DNA of 64,000 nucleotides from Paraburkholderia rhynchosiae (GCF_002879865.1 NZ_PNXY01000033.1:1-64000); one strand, 5' to 3'; shown: positions 1-8,961, counted from the stretch's first letter. Notes: a model not told the origin generated them from the sequence alone. Made by a program: numbers and translations.

Positions 1-92
1 CGGCTCGTCAGACGGGCATCGCCCAGATTTGCCGCGCCGAATTCGATGTCGGCCCAGTCGTCCTGGTCATCCTGATTGTCGGTCGAAGGCAA
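1..92 (-). CDS. IS4-family transposase, N-terminal fragment (runs off the window)
   Basis: The reading frame starts at a TTG (92) just after an in-frame TAA and is open to the window edge, giving about 30 residues. It contains WADIEFGAANLGDARLTS, which matches the N-terminal DNA-binding segment of Tn5-type transposases (pattern WA..F..A.LGD.R.T.R). The catalytic DDE domain would lie outside the window. The TTG start is chosen because no other start codon lies between it and the motif. The family call is firm; activity cannot be judged. Confidence 0.75.
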   Translation of the reverse strand, partial: MPSTDNQDDQDDWADIEFGAANLGDARLTS

Positions 93-194
93 TTACGTGT
101 AGTTCCTGTGGCGGTGCCTCAAGTTAACACCGCCTCAAGCTGTTTACAAGCGCTATCCCCGCGCAGATGTGGGTAATCCTGAGACTTAAGACAG
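1..194 (-). mobile_element. End of an IS4-family (Tn5/IS50-like) insertion sequence
   Basis: The left edge carries the 5' end of a transposase gene on the minus strand plus its leader. Read from the right, the leader begins near 194 with CTGTCT, the first six bases of the Tn5 mosaic end, although later bases differ. The distance from that point to the transposase start (about 100 nt) is close to the layout of IS50. The exact end and target duplication cannot be fixed because the other end lies outside the window. The LuxR-type gene to the right stops at 230 and is intact, so the element sits just beyond its 3' end. Confidence 0.55.
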
Positions 195-229
195 GGGTGA
201 GCGTGGCGCGGCGTACGGCTGTGGCGCGC

Positions 230-2959
230 CTATTCGATGTAGCCGTGTTCGCGGGCCCACACCATCGCGTCGTAACGCGTCGAAACGCCGAGCTTGTTCA
301 GGATATTGCGCACGTTCCATTTTGTTGTGCCGACAGAGATGTTCAACGTCAGCGCGATGCGCTTGTTCGACATGGCCTGCGAGATCAACAGGAGAATCTC
401 GCGCTCGCGCGGCGTAAGGTTCACGCTTTCGTTCTGCAACGATTGCACGGTGGATGATTTACCGAACCGCACGGGCGACGCGTGCCGGTCATTCGACACG
501 TCGAGTTTCTCGAGCACCGTTTCAAGCAGCGACGCTGCGGACGAAGTCAGCGACGGGTCACCGCGCAGTGTGGCGAGATGCACGGCGACGGGCTCGCCGT
601 CGTCGATGAACGTGCGCACGAGTCCCAGATCGGCGCTTGCATTGAGCGCTTCGATCAGGCTCTGACGAGCAGCGTCCGTTTGCTCCAGCGAATCCCACGC
701 CGCGGCGGCGAGCAGGTTCACCTGCACGAGGATTCTTGCGCGGCCGGCCGCGCGCGCGAATGCCCGTACCTCGTCGAGCGCCGCCAGCGCTTCTTTTGCG
801 TTGCAGTCCACGAGCGCCAACCGCGCGCACGTCAGCATGGCGACCGCGCGGATTTCGGCGCCCGTGTCAGCGGCGCCTCGCGGTGTATTGGCGAGCATCT
901 TCAACCTGGCCACGACGCCCTGCGCTCGCACGTGATCGCCGTCGCCGAGCAGAATGCGTGTCTGCTCCGCCAGCATGACGGCGGCTGGCCGCGGCAGGTT
1001 CATGTCGTGGAAATGCTCGGCCTGCTTCTGCAGGAAAGCAAGGGCCGCCTCCGATCCCTGGTCGAGGCGATCGAGCCGCGCATGGCACAGCGACGCCTCG
1101 ATCATCACCTCCGGCCACGATGCGCCGAGCAGGCCGGTGCGGTTGGCGAGCACGTCGCGTGCGTCGCCAATGAGGTCGAGCTCGTAATATGCGTCGCTTA
1201 GCATCGCCGCGCACAGGCCGGCGGGCACCGAGTGCCGTCCGTGCGCCGCCTCGGCCTGTTCGAGCAGCGCCGACGCGAGGCGCGCCGTCTCGCGGACATG
1301 ACCGTGTACGAGATGCGCGGCAGGCAGTGTGGCTTCGAACATCAGCGCGATTTCGCTACCCTGGTCGGCGCTCGGGACGGCATGCTCATCATGCAGGCTC
1401 AACGCTTCCCGCAGGCGGCCGACGTGCGCATACGCAGTGACGAGCGCGGCGATGTGGACATACCGGAGCGTGCGGTTCACAGGCCACGTCGCGGGCTCAC
1501 GCGCGAGCAGTTCGATGACTCGCTCGCTCTGGTCGCGCTGTGTGGCGATAGTCGCCTCGGCGAGCGCAAGCTGCGCATGCATGCCCGGATGCAACGTCGA
1601 CTCGCTGCGCCTTAACTGCTCCAGCCAGCGTTGCGCGTCTCCGGGGCGTGCGCTCAACGCGCAACTCAGGCAGGCAAGAAACGAGAGTTGCGGATGGGCG
1701 ACGAGTGAATCCTGCGGCAGGTGGTCGAGTAGCTGAACCATCGCGCAGACCGCGCTGAAGCGCCAGTCGGGCGGCATGGACTGCTCGATGGTCTGCACCG
1801 CGAGTCCGAGATCGCCGCCGAGATTCGCATGGCGGACCGCATCGACCAGCATCTGATGGCTGGCGAACCATACGCTCGCGCGACGGTGCAGCGCCTGCAC
1901 GACGTCGTCGCCGCGTTGCGCGAGCCGCTTGCAGAGAAATTCGCCAAGCAGAGGATGAAAGCGATACCACGGCGTGCGATCGTCGGTTTCGACGCGCTGG
2001 ATCAGCAGGAATTCTTCTTCGGCGCGCCGCAGCAGATCGTCGGATCGAGCGTTCTGCGTCGCCTGCGCTGCCAGTGCGGCGTTGAAGCGCCGCAGCGGCG
2101 CGAGCGTTTCCAGGAACGCGATCATCTCGGGCGGCGCCGGCGCAATCACGTCTTCGGCAAGGTAACTCTGCAGAGCGCCTGAGCGGCGCAGCAGCACCGT
2201 CAACTGGCTGCGCGTGGCCGGACGGTTACGCAGCATGATTGCGACCAGTTGCAAGCTCGCGGGCCAGCCGCGCGTGACGTCCTGGATCAGTTGCAGTTCG
2301 TTGGCCGTGAGCTTCATCGTCGTGAGATTCTGCTCGAAGAACGCCTGCGTCTCGTCGAGGCTGAAGAGCAGGTCTTCGAAGCCCACCTCCGCGAGCTGCC
2401 CGGACACGCGCAAACGGCTCAGGCCGAGCGGCGGCGTGATGCGCGAGGCAATCACGATGTGCAGATTCGCGGGACTGTGGCTCACGAGCTTCTGCATCAG
2501 TTCGTGCACCCAGGCATCGTCGACATGCTGAAAGTCGTCGATGAACAGATAGAGGTCCTTCGCAACGCGCTGCACGCCGGCGATGATCGTCGCCGCCACG
2601 GGCTCGATGGGCCACGGGCTCTCGTTGCGGCCCACCGCAAGCGGGCCGTCCGCCTCGACGCCAAGACGTGCGAGCGCACCGAGCAGGTCGCGGCAGAACA
2701 CCTCCCGGTAGCGATCGTCCGCCGTGAGCGCGAGCCAGGCGACTTCGGCGCCTGCCTTCATCAGTTCCTGACGCCATTGCACCAGCAGAATGGTTTTGCC
2801 GAAGCCCGCGCTGCCTGTCACGAGCGTGAGGGCGCAATGCTGAGCGTCTCGCAGACGCTCGAGCTGTTTCTTGCGGACGATATGGCGCGGGCTGATGCGA
2901 GGCGGCGCGAATTTCGCCGGTACGTTGGGTTCGTCGAGTGGCGGTGTCTGGAACGTCAT
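230..2959 (-). CDS. MalT/AlkS-type LuxR-family transcriptional regulator (LuxR-1)
   Basis: This is a protein of about 909 residues with the architecture of large ATP-dependent LuxR activators such as MalT and AlkS. It has an N-terminal NTPase with P-loop GSAGFGKT (residues about 49-56) and Walker B LYLFIDD (about 136-142), a long helical repeat middle, and a C-terminal LuxR helix-turn-helix (LTPREREIL ... AMSNKRIALTL ... NVRNILNKLGV). The ATG at 2959 (MTFQTPP) is preferred over an upstream GTG at 3001 because the paralogues also begin a few residues before the FAPPRI motif. It is divergent from the enoyl-CoA hydratase gene at 3194, so it probably controls the catabolic genes. It is one of three paralogues in the island. 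Confidence 0.9.
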   Translation of the reverse strand: MTFQTPPLDEPNVPAKFAPPRISPRHIVRKKQLERLRDAQHCALTLVTGSAGFGKTILLVQWRQELMKAGAEVAWLALTADDRYREVFCRDLLGALARLGVEADGPLAVGRNESPWPIEPVAATIIAGVQRVAKDLYLFIDDFQHVDDAWVHELMQKLVSHSPANLHIVIASRITPPLGLSRLRVSGQLAEVGFEDLLFSLDETQAFFEQNLTTMKLTANELQLIQDVTRGWPASLQLVAIMLRNRPATRSQLTVLLRRSGALQSYLAEDVIAPAPPEMIAFLETLAPLRRFNAALAAQATQNARSDDLLRRAEEEFLLIQRVETDDRTPWYRFHPLLGEFLCKRLAQRGDDVVQALHRRASVWFASHQMLVDAVRHANLGGDLGLAVQTIEQSMPPDWRFSAVCAMVQLLDHLPQDSLVAHPQLSFLACLSCALSARPGDAQRWLEQLRRSESTLHPGMHAQLALAEATIATQRDQSERVIELLAREPATWPVNRTLRYVHIAALVTAYAHVGRLREALSLHDEHAVPSADQGSEIALMFEATLPAAHLVHGHVRETARLASALLEQAEAAHGRHSVPAGLCAAMLSDAYYELDLIGDARDVLANRTGLLGASWPEVMIEASLCHARLDRLDQGSEAALAFLQKQAEHFHDMNLPRPAAVMLAEQTRILLGDGDHVRAQGVVARLKMLANTPRGAADTGAEIRAVAMLTCARLALVDCNAKEALAALDEVRAFARAAGRARILVQVNLLAAAAWDSLEQTDAARQSLIEALNASADLGLVRTFIDDGEPVAVHLATLRGDPSLTSSAASLLETVLEKLDVSNDRHASPVRFGKSSTVQSLQNESVNLTPREREILLLISQAMSNKRIALTLNISVGTTKWNVRNILNKLGVSTRYDAMVWAREHGYIE

Positions 2960-3052
2960 GGTTTTGCTTCGTCGGTGACGGGATGCTAGCACGTCTGTCA
3001 CGCGCGCAAACCCCGTCTTCTCCCTGGTCTCGTCCGTGCGTTTCCACTAACG

Positions 3053-3074
3053 CCCCCCCGCAAATGAAGGGGAA
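3053..3074. promoter_or_regulatory. C-run/G-run inverted element, copy 1
   Basis: Seven C residues (3053-3059), a 9-nt spacer and GGGG (3069-3072) followed by AA. It lies between the divergent LuxR-1 and enoyl-CoA hydratase genes, about 120 nt upstream of the latter. It is one of nine similar elements in the island's intergenic regions. The G half resembles the GGGGA core of MalT boxes. Its role as an operator is inferred. Confidence 0.45.
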
Positions 3075-3193
3075 TCCGCGCGGCTCGCGGCCTATCGTTG
3101 GAAGGCACAAACGGCGCTGCCGCGCCGCGCGAGATCACTCACAGAAAGCGAATTTTCATCAGGACTGGCACGGATCGATTGGGGAGCAAATTG

Positions 3194-3964
3194 ATGAGCG
3201 TCACATTTGAACTGAAGGGCCCTGTGGCCTGGATCACCCTCGCGCGTCCCGACGCGATGAACGCGCTGTCGCGCGACATGGTGGAAGGCATCACGGCAAA
3301 GCTGGTGGAATGGCGGAACGACCCACGCGTGCGGGTCGTCGCCGTGACGGGCACGGGCCGCGCGTTCAGCGCCGGCGCCGACCTGAAGACGGCCGGAGCA
3401 CCCGCGCAGCCGGGCGAAAAGGACTTTCTCGACAAGATCATCGATCTGTTCGACACGATGCGCGCGTTTCCACGTCCCGTGATTGCAGCAGTCAACGGCC
3501 TGGCGCTCGCGGGCGGCCTCGAAGCCGTCATGACGTGTGACTTTGTGATCGCCGCCCAGAGCGCGCGCTTCGGCGACGCCCATTCGAACTTCGGCGTGTT
3601 TCCGGGCGGTGGCGGCGCGGCCGTGCTGCCGCGCAAGATTCCAGTGAACATCGCGAAGTATCTGCTGTTCACGGGCGACTCCATCTCCGCACAGGAGATG
3701 AAGCAATACGGGCTCGTCGCCGAAGTTGTCGCGGATGCGGAACTGCTCGACCGGGTGCAGGCGATCGGCGAGAAGCTGGCGGCGAAAAGCCCGCTGGTGC
3801 TCGCAAAGATGAAGCGCGTCGCGGACGAATCGGCAGACAAGCCGGTCGCGGACGCGCTGCGTCACGAAGTGCTGGAACTGCGCAATCACCAGCGCTCGTA
3901 CGACATTCAGGAAGGGCTGCGCGCGTTCGTCGAGAAGCGCAAGCCGGAATTCAAGGGCTACTGA
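3194..3964 (+). CDS. Enoyl-CoA hydratase/isomerase family protein
   Basis: A 256-residue crotonase-fold protein, normal length for the family, expected to hydrate or isomerise an enoyl-CoA in the cytoplasm. The oxyanion-hole motif GRAFSAGADLK and the segment GLALAGGLEAVMTCDF are present. The first catalytic Glu (in GGLE) is kept, but the second position usually filled by Glu (QPE in mitochondrial hydratase) reads DAH. It may therefore be an isomerase, a hydrolase or a specialised hydratase. The ATG at 3194 is used because GGGGA at 3181 is a good ribosome site and homology starts at MSVTFELKG. It probably heads a unit with the thiolase downstream. Confidence 0.88.
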   Translation: MSVTFELKGPVAWITLARPDAMNALSRDMVEGITAKLVEWRNDPRVRVVAVTGTGRAFSAGADLKTAGAPAQPGEKDFLDKIIDLFDTMRAFPRPVIAAVNGLALAGGLEAVMTCDFVIAAQSARFGDAHSNFGVFPGGGGAAVLPRKIPVNIAKYLLFTGDSISAQEMKQYGLVAEVVADAELLDRVQAIGEKLAAKSPLVLAKMKRVADESADKPVADALRHEVLELRNHQRSYDIQEGLRAFVEKRKPEFKGY

Positions 3965-4064
3965 TCGTTGCACGGTAGCGCATGAGCGGGTGACCGACAC
4001 GCATCTCAGTAGCGCGCGTGGGACCGCTTATGAGACGAACAGAATCATTCGAACTGGAGAAGAC

Positions 4065-5306
4065 ATGGAAGACATCTATATCGTCGGCGTGAGCATGACG
4101 CCGTTTGGCCGCCACATGGACAAAAGCGTCAAGCAGCTCACCGCGTGGGCGGTCGAGGACGCCCTGACGGACGCGGCCTGCGACCGCAAATGGATCAGGG
4201 CTGCGTTCTTCGGCAACACGGCGCAAGGCCATTTCGACGGCCAGCACATGATTCGCGGCCAGGTGGCGCTGCTGCCGCTCGGGCTGGGCGGCATTCCGAT
4301 TTACAACGTGGAGGGCGCGTGCGCGTCGTCGAGCGCGGCGTTCAATCTGGCCGTGACGCAGTTGCGCGCGGGTGCGGCGGACGTTGTGCTGGCAGTCGGC
4401 GCCGAGAAGATGTACTCGGACGACAAGGCGAAGATGTTCTCGTGCTTTGAATCGGCATGGGATATCGAGACCTTCGAGGAAAACAAAAGTTACCTCGCGG
4501 GCATGGGCAAGGAAATCGTGCCGCCACCCGGTTCGCAGTCCGACAAACCGTACAGCCCGTTCATGGACGTCTATGCCGCGCTCGGACGTGCGTTCATGTC
4601 GCGCTTTGACATCACGCAACGGCAGATCGCGGCTGTCGCGGCGAAGAATCACAACCATTCGGTGCACAACGAGCGCTCGCAATATCGCAAGCCGATGACG
4701 ATCGACGAAGTGCTGGCCGCGCCGCCCATCACCTATCCGATGACGCTGCCGATGTGCTCGCCGATTTCCGATGGCGCGGCCGCCGCGATTCTTTGTACCG
4801 AAAGCGCGTTGAAAAAGTATGGTTTCGATCGCAAGCGCGCGATCAAGGTGATGGCGAGCGTGTTGCGCTCGGGTTCCGCACGCGCGGCGGACGACTACGC
4901 CAATGCCTGCACCCCGCAAGCCGCAAAGGATGCGTTCGAACAGGCAGGCATCAGCCCGTCGCAAATCAACGTCGCCGAGTTACACGACGCAACCGCGATC
5001 GGCGAGCTGATCACGTTCGAAGGTCTGGGTCTGCGCGAGCCGGGCGCGAGCGGTGTTCTCGCGGAACGCGGCGAGACATCGCTCGGCGGCTCGATCGTGG
5101 TCAATCCGTCGGGCGGCCTTGAGTCGAAGGGACATCCGATCGGCGCCACGGGTCTCGGTCAGATTTTCGAACTGGTCGAGCAGCTGCGCGGCAACTGCGG
5201 ACCGCGTCAGGTCGAAGGCGCCCGCTTTGCGATCCAGGGCAACGGCGGTGGCCTTTGGCGCGTGGAAGAGGCACTGGAGCACATCGCCATTCTCGGTAAG
5301 GCGTAA
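4065..5306 (+). CDS. SCP2-type thiolase (thiolase family protein)
   Basis: A 413-residue thiolase-fold protein. It has a nucleophile region EGACASSSAAFNLAV, a late motif AELHDATAIGELI and a glycine-rich C-terminal motif NPSGGLESKGHPIGATGLG. The C-terminal Cys of ordinary biosynthetic or degradative thiolases is replaced by GNGGGL, as in SCP2-like thiolases that act on branched or side-chain acyl-CoAs. The start is ATG 4065, preceded by CTGGAGAAG. It lies about 100 nt after the hydratase gene, on the same strand. It would catalyse thiolytic or retro-Claisen cleavage in the pathway; the substrate is unknown. Confidence 0.88.
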   Translation: MEDIYIVGVSMTPFGRHMDKSVKQLTAWAVEDALTDAACDRKWIRAAFFGNTAQGHFDGQHMIRGQVALLPLGLGGIPIYNVEGACASSSAAFNLAVTQLRAGAADVVLAVGAEKMYSDDKAKMFSCFESAWDIETFEENKSYLAGMGKEIVPPPGSQSDKPYSPFMDVYAALGRAFMSRFDITQRQIAAVAAKNHNHSVHNERSQYRKPMTIDEVLAAPPITYPMTLPMCSPISDGAAAAILCTESALKKYGFDRKRAIKVMASVLRSGSARAADDYANACTPQAAKDAFEQAGISPSQINVAELHDATAIGELITFEGLGLREPGASGVLAERGETSLGGSIVVNPSGGLESKGHPIGATGLGQIFELVEQLRGNCGPRQVEGARFAIQGNGGGLWRVEEALEHIAILGKA

Positions 5307-5463
5307 CGGCGGGAGGCGCGGCGCGCCGACGCGCTTGCGTGCATGCGCGATAAAGGACGCCAGCAGGTGCTGCGGCGTCCTGTTGTCGTTCGTTAGCTGG
5401 CCACGCGCTGCGTCGTTTGTCCACATCATTTGCTAGTCGGTAGTCCAGCGGGGGAGTCGTTCA

Positions 5464-6231
5464 ATGGTTGAAATCAGTTGGGAACGGAGCGTAGCGATCC
5501 TCACGATGAGCGGGGCAACGCCTTGGAACGTGATGGATCGCGCAATGCTCGAGCAATTGGGCGCGGCGCTTCCTGAAGTCGTCGCGCGAGGGGCGCGGGC
5601 CATCGTATTGACCGGGGCGGGGCGTGTGTTCTCGGCGGGTGGGGACGTCAATGCATTCAACGCGCTTGCACAGGAAGGCGCCGACGCGCTGTCGAGCGGC
5701 ATCGGCGTGCTCATGGAGGACCTCGGCAACCCGATCGCGCGCTTCATCGCCGAGTCGCCGGTGCCCGTGGTCAGCGCGGTCAACGGACCATGCGCAGGTG
5801 GCGCAATGGGCTATGCGCTTGCCGCCGACATCGTGCTCTGCGCGCGCTCCGCTTATTTTCTCGTTGCTCAGGTTGCGCAGCTCGGCGTGGTGCCGGATCT
5901 CGGCATCAATTGGGTGATTGCGCGCGCGCTCGGACGTCCGCGCGCGCTCGGCATGGCGTTGCTCGGCGATCGCATCAGCGGCGAGCAGGCGGAGCAGTGG
6001 GGCCTCGTATGGCGCTGCATCGACGACGCGGAACTGATGCCGCAAGCACTCGCGTTCGCGCAGAAACTTGCGGGGCTGCCGAAAGACGCGGTAGTCGAGT
6101 GCCGGCGTCTTGTCGACGGCGCGGGCCACGTCTCGATCGGGCAGTCGCTCGCCGCCGAGCGTGAAGTGCAGCGCGGCCTCGTTCGCTCGTCTTTCTTCCG
6201 CGACGCCTGTGCGATGTTCGCGGCGAAGTAA
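5464..6231 (+). CDS. Enoyl-CoA hydratase/isomerase family protein (PaaG-like)
   Basis: A 255-residue crotonase-family protein with oxyanion motif GRVFSAGGDVNAF and PCAGGAMGYALAADIVL. Neither of the two classical hydratase Glu residues is obvious. The segment LGVVPDLGINW instead aligns with the Asp-containing PDGG segment of PaaG-type isomerases, so double-bond isomerisation is more likely than hydration. The start is ATG 5464 with GGGGGAG a few bases upstream. It follows the thiolase by about 160 nt and is convergent with the acyl-CoA dehydrogenase at 6371; a hairpin terminator separates them. Confidence 0.85.
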   Translation: MVEISWERSVAILTMSGATPWNVMDRAMLEQLGAALPEVVARGARAIVLTGAGRVFSAGGDVNAFNALAQEGADALSSGIGVLMEDLGNPIARFIAESPVPVVSAVNGPCAGGAMGYALAADIVLCARSAYFLVAQVAQLGVVPDLGINWVIARALGRPRALGMALLGDRISGEQAEQWGLVWRCIDDAELMPQALAFAQKLAGLPKDAVVECRRLVDGAGHVSIGQSLAAEREVQRGLVRSSFFRDACAMFAAK

Positions 6232-6297
6232 CGCTGACGAGAAAAGAGGGAGAGGGCGCGTCTCGCGTTCGCGCCGGGCGTCGAGCGACAGCACGAA

Positions 6298-6333
6298 AAA
6301 GCCCCGGTATCTATGAACGGATACCTGGGCTTT
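6298..6333. terminator. Bidirectional hairpin terminator between convergent genes
   Basis: The inverted repeat AAAGCCC-c-GGTATC ... GATACC-t-GGGCTTT has one mismatch in the stem and an 8-nt loop. A-rich sequence flanks the left arm and T-rich sequence the right arm. It lies between the convergent isomerase (stop at 6231) and acyl-CoA dehydrogenase (stop at 6371), so it can serve both. Confidence 0.8.
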
Positions 6334-6370
6334 GCTCTTGCACGTGCGCGAATAGCGACTAAAGCAGTGC

Positions 6371-7513
6371 TCAGAGATTGCGCGAGATGATGAGCTTCTG
6401 GATGTGGCTCGTGCCTTCGTAGATCTTCGTAACACGCACGTCGCGGTAAAAGCGCTCGACTGGGAAGTCGTTCAGATAGCCATAACCGCCATGAATCTGC
6501 AGCGCATCTGAACAGACCTTCTCCGCCATCTCGGTGGCAAACAGCTTCGCCATCGACGCTTCTTTCGTGCACGGCAAGTCCGCCGCACACAGCCGCGCCG
6601 CATGAATCACGAACTGATGCGCGATCTCGACCTGGGTCGCCATGTCGGCAAGGTCGAAGGCGACGCCTTGCAAGTTGATGATCGGAGCACCATAAGCTTC
6701 GCGCTCCTTGGCGTAGCGCACAGCGGCGTCGAGCGCGGCGCGCGCGGTCCCGACTGCGATAGCGGCGATCGCAATGCGCCCTTCGGACATGCCGCGCAGC
6801 ATCTTCTTATACGCACCGCCTTCCTCGCCGATGATGTTGCCGGTGGGCACGCGGCAGTCGATCAACTGGATTTGCGCGAGATGCGCCGAACGCTGACCCA
6901 GCTTGTTCTCGACGCGCGCAACCTGATAGCCCGGCTCGGATGTGTCGATGATGAACATGCTCGTGCCTTTCTTGCCCGAGCCCTGATCGGTGACTGCAAG
7001 CGCCACGGCCACGCCGGCCTTGTTGCCGTTCGAGATGAACTGCTTCGTGCCGTTGAGCACGTAATGGTCGCCATCGCGCCGAGCGGACGTGCGGAACGCA
7101 GCGGTGTCGGAGCCTGCTTGCGGCTCCGAAAAGAGCCCCGCGGCATAGGTCTCGCCCATTACCAGGCGAGGTAGAAAGCGCCGCTTCTGTTCTTCCGTGC
7201 CCTGTGCCGCGATCAGGCCGGTGATCGTGTTGTGCACGTGGACGACCGTGGCAAAACCCGCGTCGGCGAACGCCAGTTCCTCAATGGCGAGGCAGTACTC
7301 GACGAAGGTGGCGCCCGAGCCGCCGTGTTCCTCCGGCGCGAGCATACCCAGGAAGCCGAGCTTCGCGACAGCGTCGAGTTCGTCTGCCGGCCACGCGTGG
7401 GTGCGGTCGCGTTCGGCGGCCGTCGAGGCGACGATTTCCGTTGCGACGGTGCGCGCCGAGTCGCGGATCATCACTTCCTGTTCGCTCAGGAATGCTGCTG
7501 ATACGTCGGTCAT
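6371..7513 (-). CDS. Acyl-CoA dehydrogenase
   Basis: A 380-residue flavoprotein of ordinary acyl-CoA dehydrogenase length. Family landmarks include GLFSEPQAGSD, FISNGNKAGV, QIHGGYGYLNDFPVERFYRD and the C-terminal IYEGTSHIQKLIISR, in which the Glu of YEGT is the usual catalytic base. It would introduce the alpha-beta double bond in an acyl-CoA and pass electrons to ETF, here probably the pair at 17852-19585. The ATG at 7513 has GAGAGAG just upstream; a longer frame upstream has no family homology. It is divergent from the short-chain dehydrogenase gene at 7766. Confidence 0.92.
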   Translation of the reverse strand: MTDVSAAFLSEQEVMIRDSARTVATEIVASTAAERDRTHAWPADELDAVAKLGFLGMLAPEEHGGSGATFVEYCLAIEELAFADAGFATVVHVHNTITGLIAAQGTEEQKRRFLPRLVMGETYAAGLFSEPQAGSDTAAFRTSARRDGDHYVLNGTKQFISNGNKAGVAVALAVTDQGSGKKGTSMFIIDTSEPGYQVARVENKLGQRSAHLAQIQLIDCRVPTGNIIGEEGGAYKKMLRGMSEGRIAIAAIAVGTARAALDAAVRYAKEREAYGAPIINLQGVAFDLADMATQVEIAHQFVIHAARLCAADLPCTKEASMAKLFATEMAEKVCSDALQIHGGYGYLNDFPVERFYRDVRVTKIYEGTSHIQKLIISRNL

Positions 7514-7570
7514 TTTCTCTCTCTCGTGGTGTGCCTTGCGTTCAACTATGAACGCCGCGCCGGGCGCGCG

Positions 7571-7590
7571 CCCCTGTCCTCCTGGGGGGA
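7571..7590. promoter_or_regulatory. C-run/G-run inverted element, copy 2
   Basis: CCCC (7571-7574), a 9-nt spacer and GGGGGG (7584-7589). It lies in the divergent promoter region between the acyl-CoA dehydrogenase and the short-chain dehydrogenase. Function as a regulator site is inferred from recurrence. Confidence 0.42.
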
Positions 7591-7610
7591 GAGAGGCCGC
7601 GGAATGCGTG

Positions 7611-7631
7611 CCCCCCAAATCTGGACGGGGG
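7611..7631. promoter_or_regulatory. C-run/G-run inverted element, copy 3
   Basis: CCCCCC (7611-7616), a 10-nt spacer and GGGGG (7627-7631). It is a second copy in the same divergent promoter region, about 40 nt from copy 2 and 135 nt upstream of the dehydrogenase start at 7766. Confidence 0.42.
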
Positions 7632-7765
7632 CCGGGCTGCACCACGTCCTCTTATGCTGGCTCCGTAGCATGCAAAGAAAAACACGGCGTGACGCCTGTC
7701 GCGATGCGATCTCGCGCCGCGCCAGACGGGTTCATTCATCTATTCGAGACTTTGGAGAGACGTCC

Positions 7766-8662
7766 ATGAGTATCCGCTTCGACGGAAAGGTTGCGCTGAT
7801 CACAGGCGCGGGCGCAGGCCTCGGCCGCGCACATGCGCTCGCATTTGCCGCACGCGGCGCGAAGGTGGTGATCAACGATTTCGGCGGCAGCCGTGATGGC
7901 ACGGGCAGTTCGACAACCGCGGCGCAGGCCGTGGTCGACGAGATCCGCAAGGCTGGCGGCACCGCGATCGCAAATGGCGCGAACGTCGCGGACCCGGCAC
8001 AGGTTCAGGCGATGATCGAGCAGACGATGGCCGAGTTCGGCCGCATTGACATCCTCGTGAATAACGCCGGCATTCTGCGCGACAAGAGCTTTGCGAAGCT
8101 GCAGGCCGAGGACTTCAAGCTGGTGCTGGACGTGCACCTGAACGGCTCGATCAACTGCTCGAAAGCGGTGTGGGACATCATGCGCGCCCAGCAATATGGC
8201 CGCATTCTGATGACGACTTCGGCGGCGGGCATGTACGGCAACTTTGGCCAGGCGAACTATGGCGCTGCAAAGATGGCGCTGATCGGCCTGATGAACGTGT
8301 TGAGCGTGGAAGGCCGCAAGAACGACATCAAGGTGAATACGATTGCGCCTGTCGCGGCCACCCGTATGACGGAAGACGTGATGTCCCCCGAGGCGCTGCA
8401 ACGCATACAGCCGGAGCGCGTGACGCCGGGCGTGCTGTATCTGTGCAGCGAGCAGGCGCCTACGAAGGTGATTCTCGGCGCTGGCGGCGGCACGTTCTCG
8501 ACGGCAACGATCATGGAGACCGCACCCGTTCATCTGACCGACGCCGAACTGACGCCGGAAGGCGTGGCGGCGCGCTTTCCGCAGATCGCCGACTGGAGTA
8601 CGGCGCGCGCCTATGCGGAAGTGCTGGAGCAGGTGCAGGTGTTTCTCGCGCCTGCCGCGTGA
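7766..8662 (+). CDS. Short-chain dehydrogenase, (3R)-hydroxyacyl-CoA dehydrogenase-like (MFE-2 type)
   Basis: A 298-residue SDR with Rossmann motif TGAGAGLGRAHA, NNAG at about residue 100 and catalytic Ser/Tyr/Lys in TTSAAGMYGNFGQANYGAAK. The long insertion VINDFGGSRDGTG and the C-terminal extension resemble the dehydrogenase domain of peroxisomal multifunctional enzyme type 2, which oxidises (3R)-hydroxyacyl-CoA. This pairs logically with the MaoC hydratase at 31775. The start is ATG 7766 with GGAGAGA upstream. It is divergent from the acyl-CoA dehydrogenase. Substrate specificity is inferred from similarity only. Confidence 0.88.
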   Translation: MSIRFDGKVALITGAGAGLGRAHALAFAARGAKVVINDFGGSRDGTGSSTTAAQAVVDEIRKAGGTAIANGANVADPAQVQAMIEQTMAEFGRIDILVNNAGILRDKSFAKLQAEDFKLVLDVHLNGSINCSKAVWDIMRAQQYGRILMTTSAAGMYGNFGQANYGAAKMALIGLMNVLSVEGRKNDIKVNTIAPVAATRMTEDVMSPEALQRIQPERVTPGVLYLCSEQAPTKVILGAGGGTFSTATIMETAPVHLTDAELTPEGVAARFPQIADWSTARAYAEVLEQVQVFLAPAA

Positions 8663-8961
8663 TTGACTAATGAGTGCCGTCGCAAGTCGATGAAGTTTGA
8701 GCACCGCGTTCTGTCAGGACGCGGTGGAGCGCGCACATAGCGCGAAATTCATTGAGTACAAGGGTATCGCCGGACACGTATCGTAGATGACTCTCATGCG
8801 ATACGTTTGCCGCCTCGACGGTCAAACCGTGAGGCGGCGTTTTTACGCGCGGCTTCTTTTATGCACGGCCGGACTCAGACGACTGTTTTGCGGCGCGATG
8901 CGCGGCGCAGCCGATAACACAGCGCCGCGCATCGTGAGACGAGATCGCTAATTGCACGCGC
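8663..8961. other. Intergenic region between convergent genes with stacked hairpins
   Basis: No coding sequence is seen. Three inverted repeats follow one another: ACCGCGT/ACGCGGT at 8703-8725, ACGTATCG/CGATACGT at 8776-8806, and the terminator at 8809-8844. The region separates the convergent dehydrogenase and acyl-CoA ligase genes. Confidence 0.6.
8809..8844 (+). terminator. Rho-independent terminator after the short-chain dehydrogenase
   Basis: Stem GCCGCCTC/GAGGCGGC continues as ACGGT/ACCGT after a one-base bulge, with a CAA loop, and is followed by a run of T (8840-8844). It is oriented for transcripts from the plus-strand dehydrogenase gene. Confidence 0.85.

Noticed and set aside
157..173. 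CCCC-N10-GGG near the left edge as a tenth island element
   Set aside because: It lies within the putative IS end, has only three G and no gene start beside it.
3092..4000. Long open frame on the minus strand opposite the enoyl-CoA hydratase
   Set aside because: It is rich in Arg/His typical of an antisense shadow in high-GC DNA, with no family motif.
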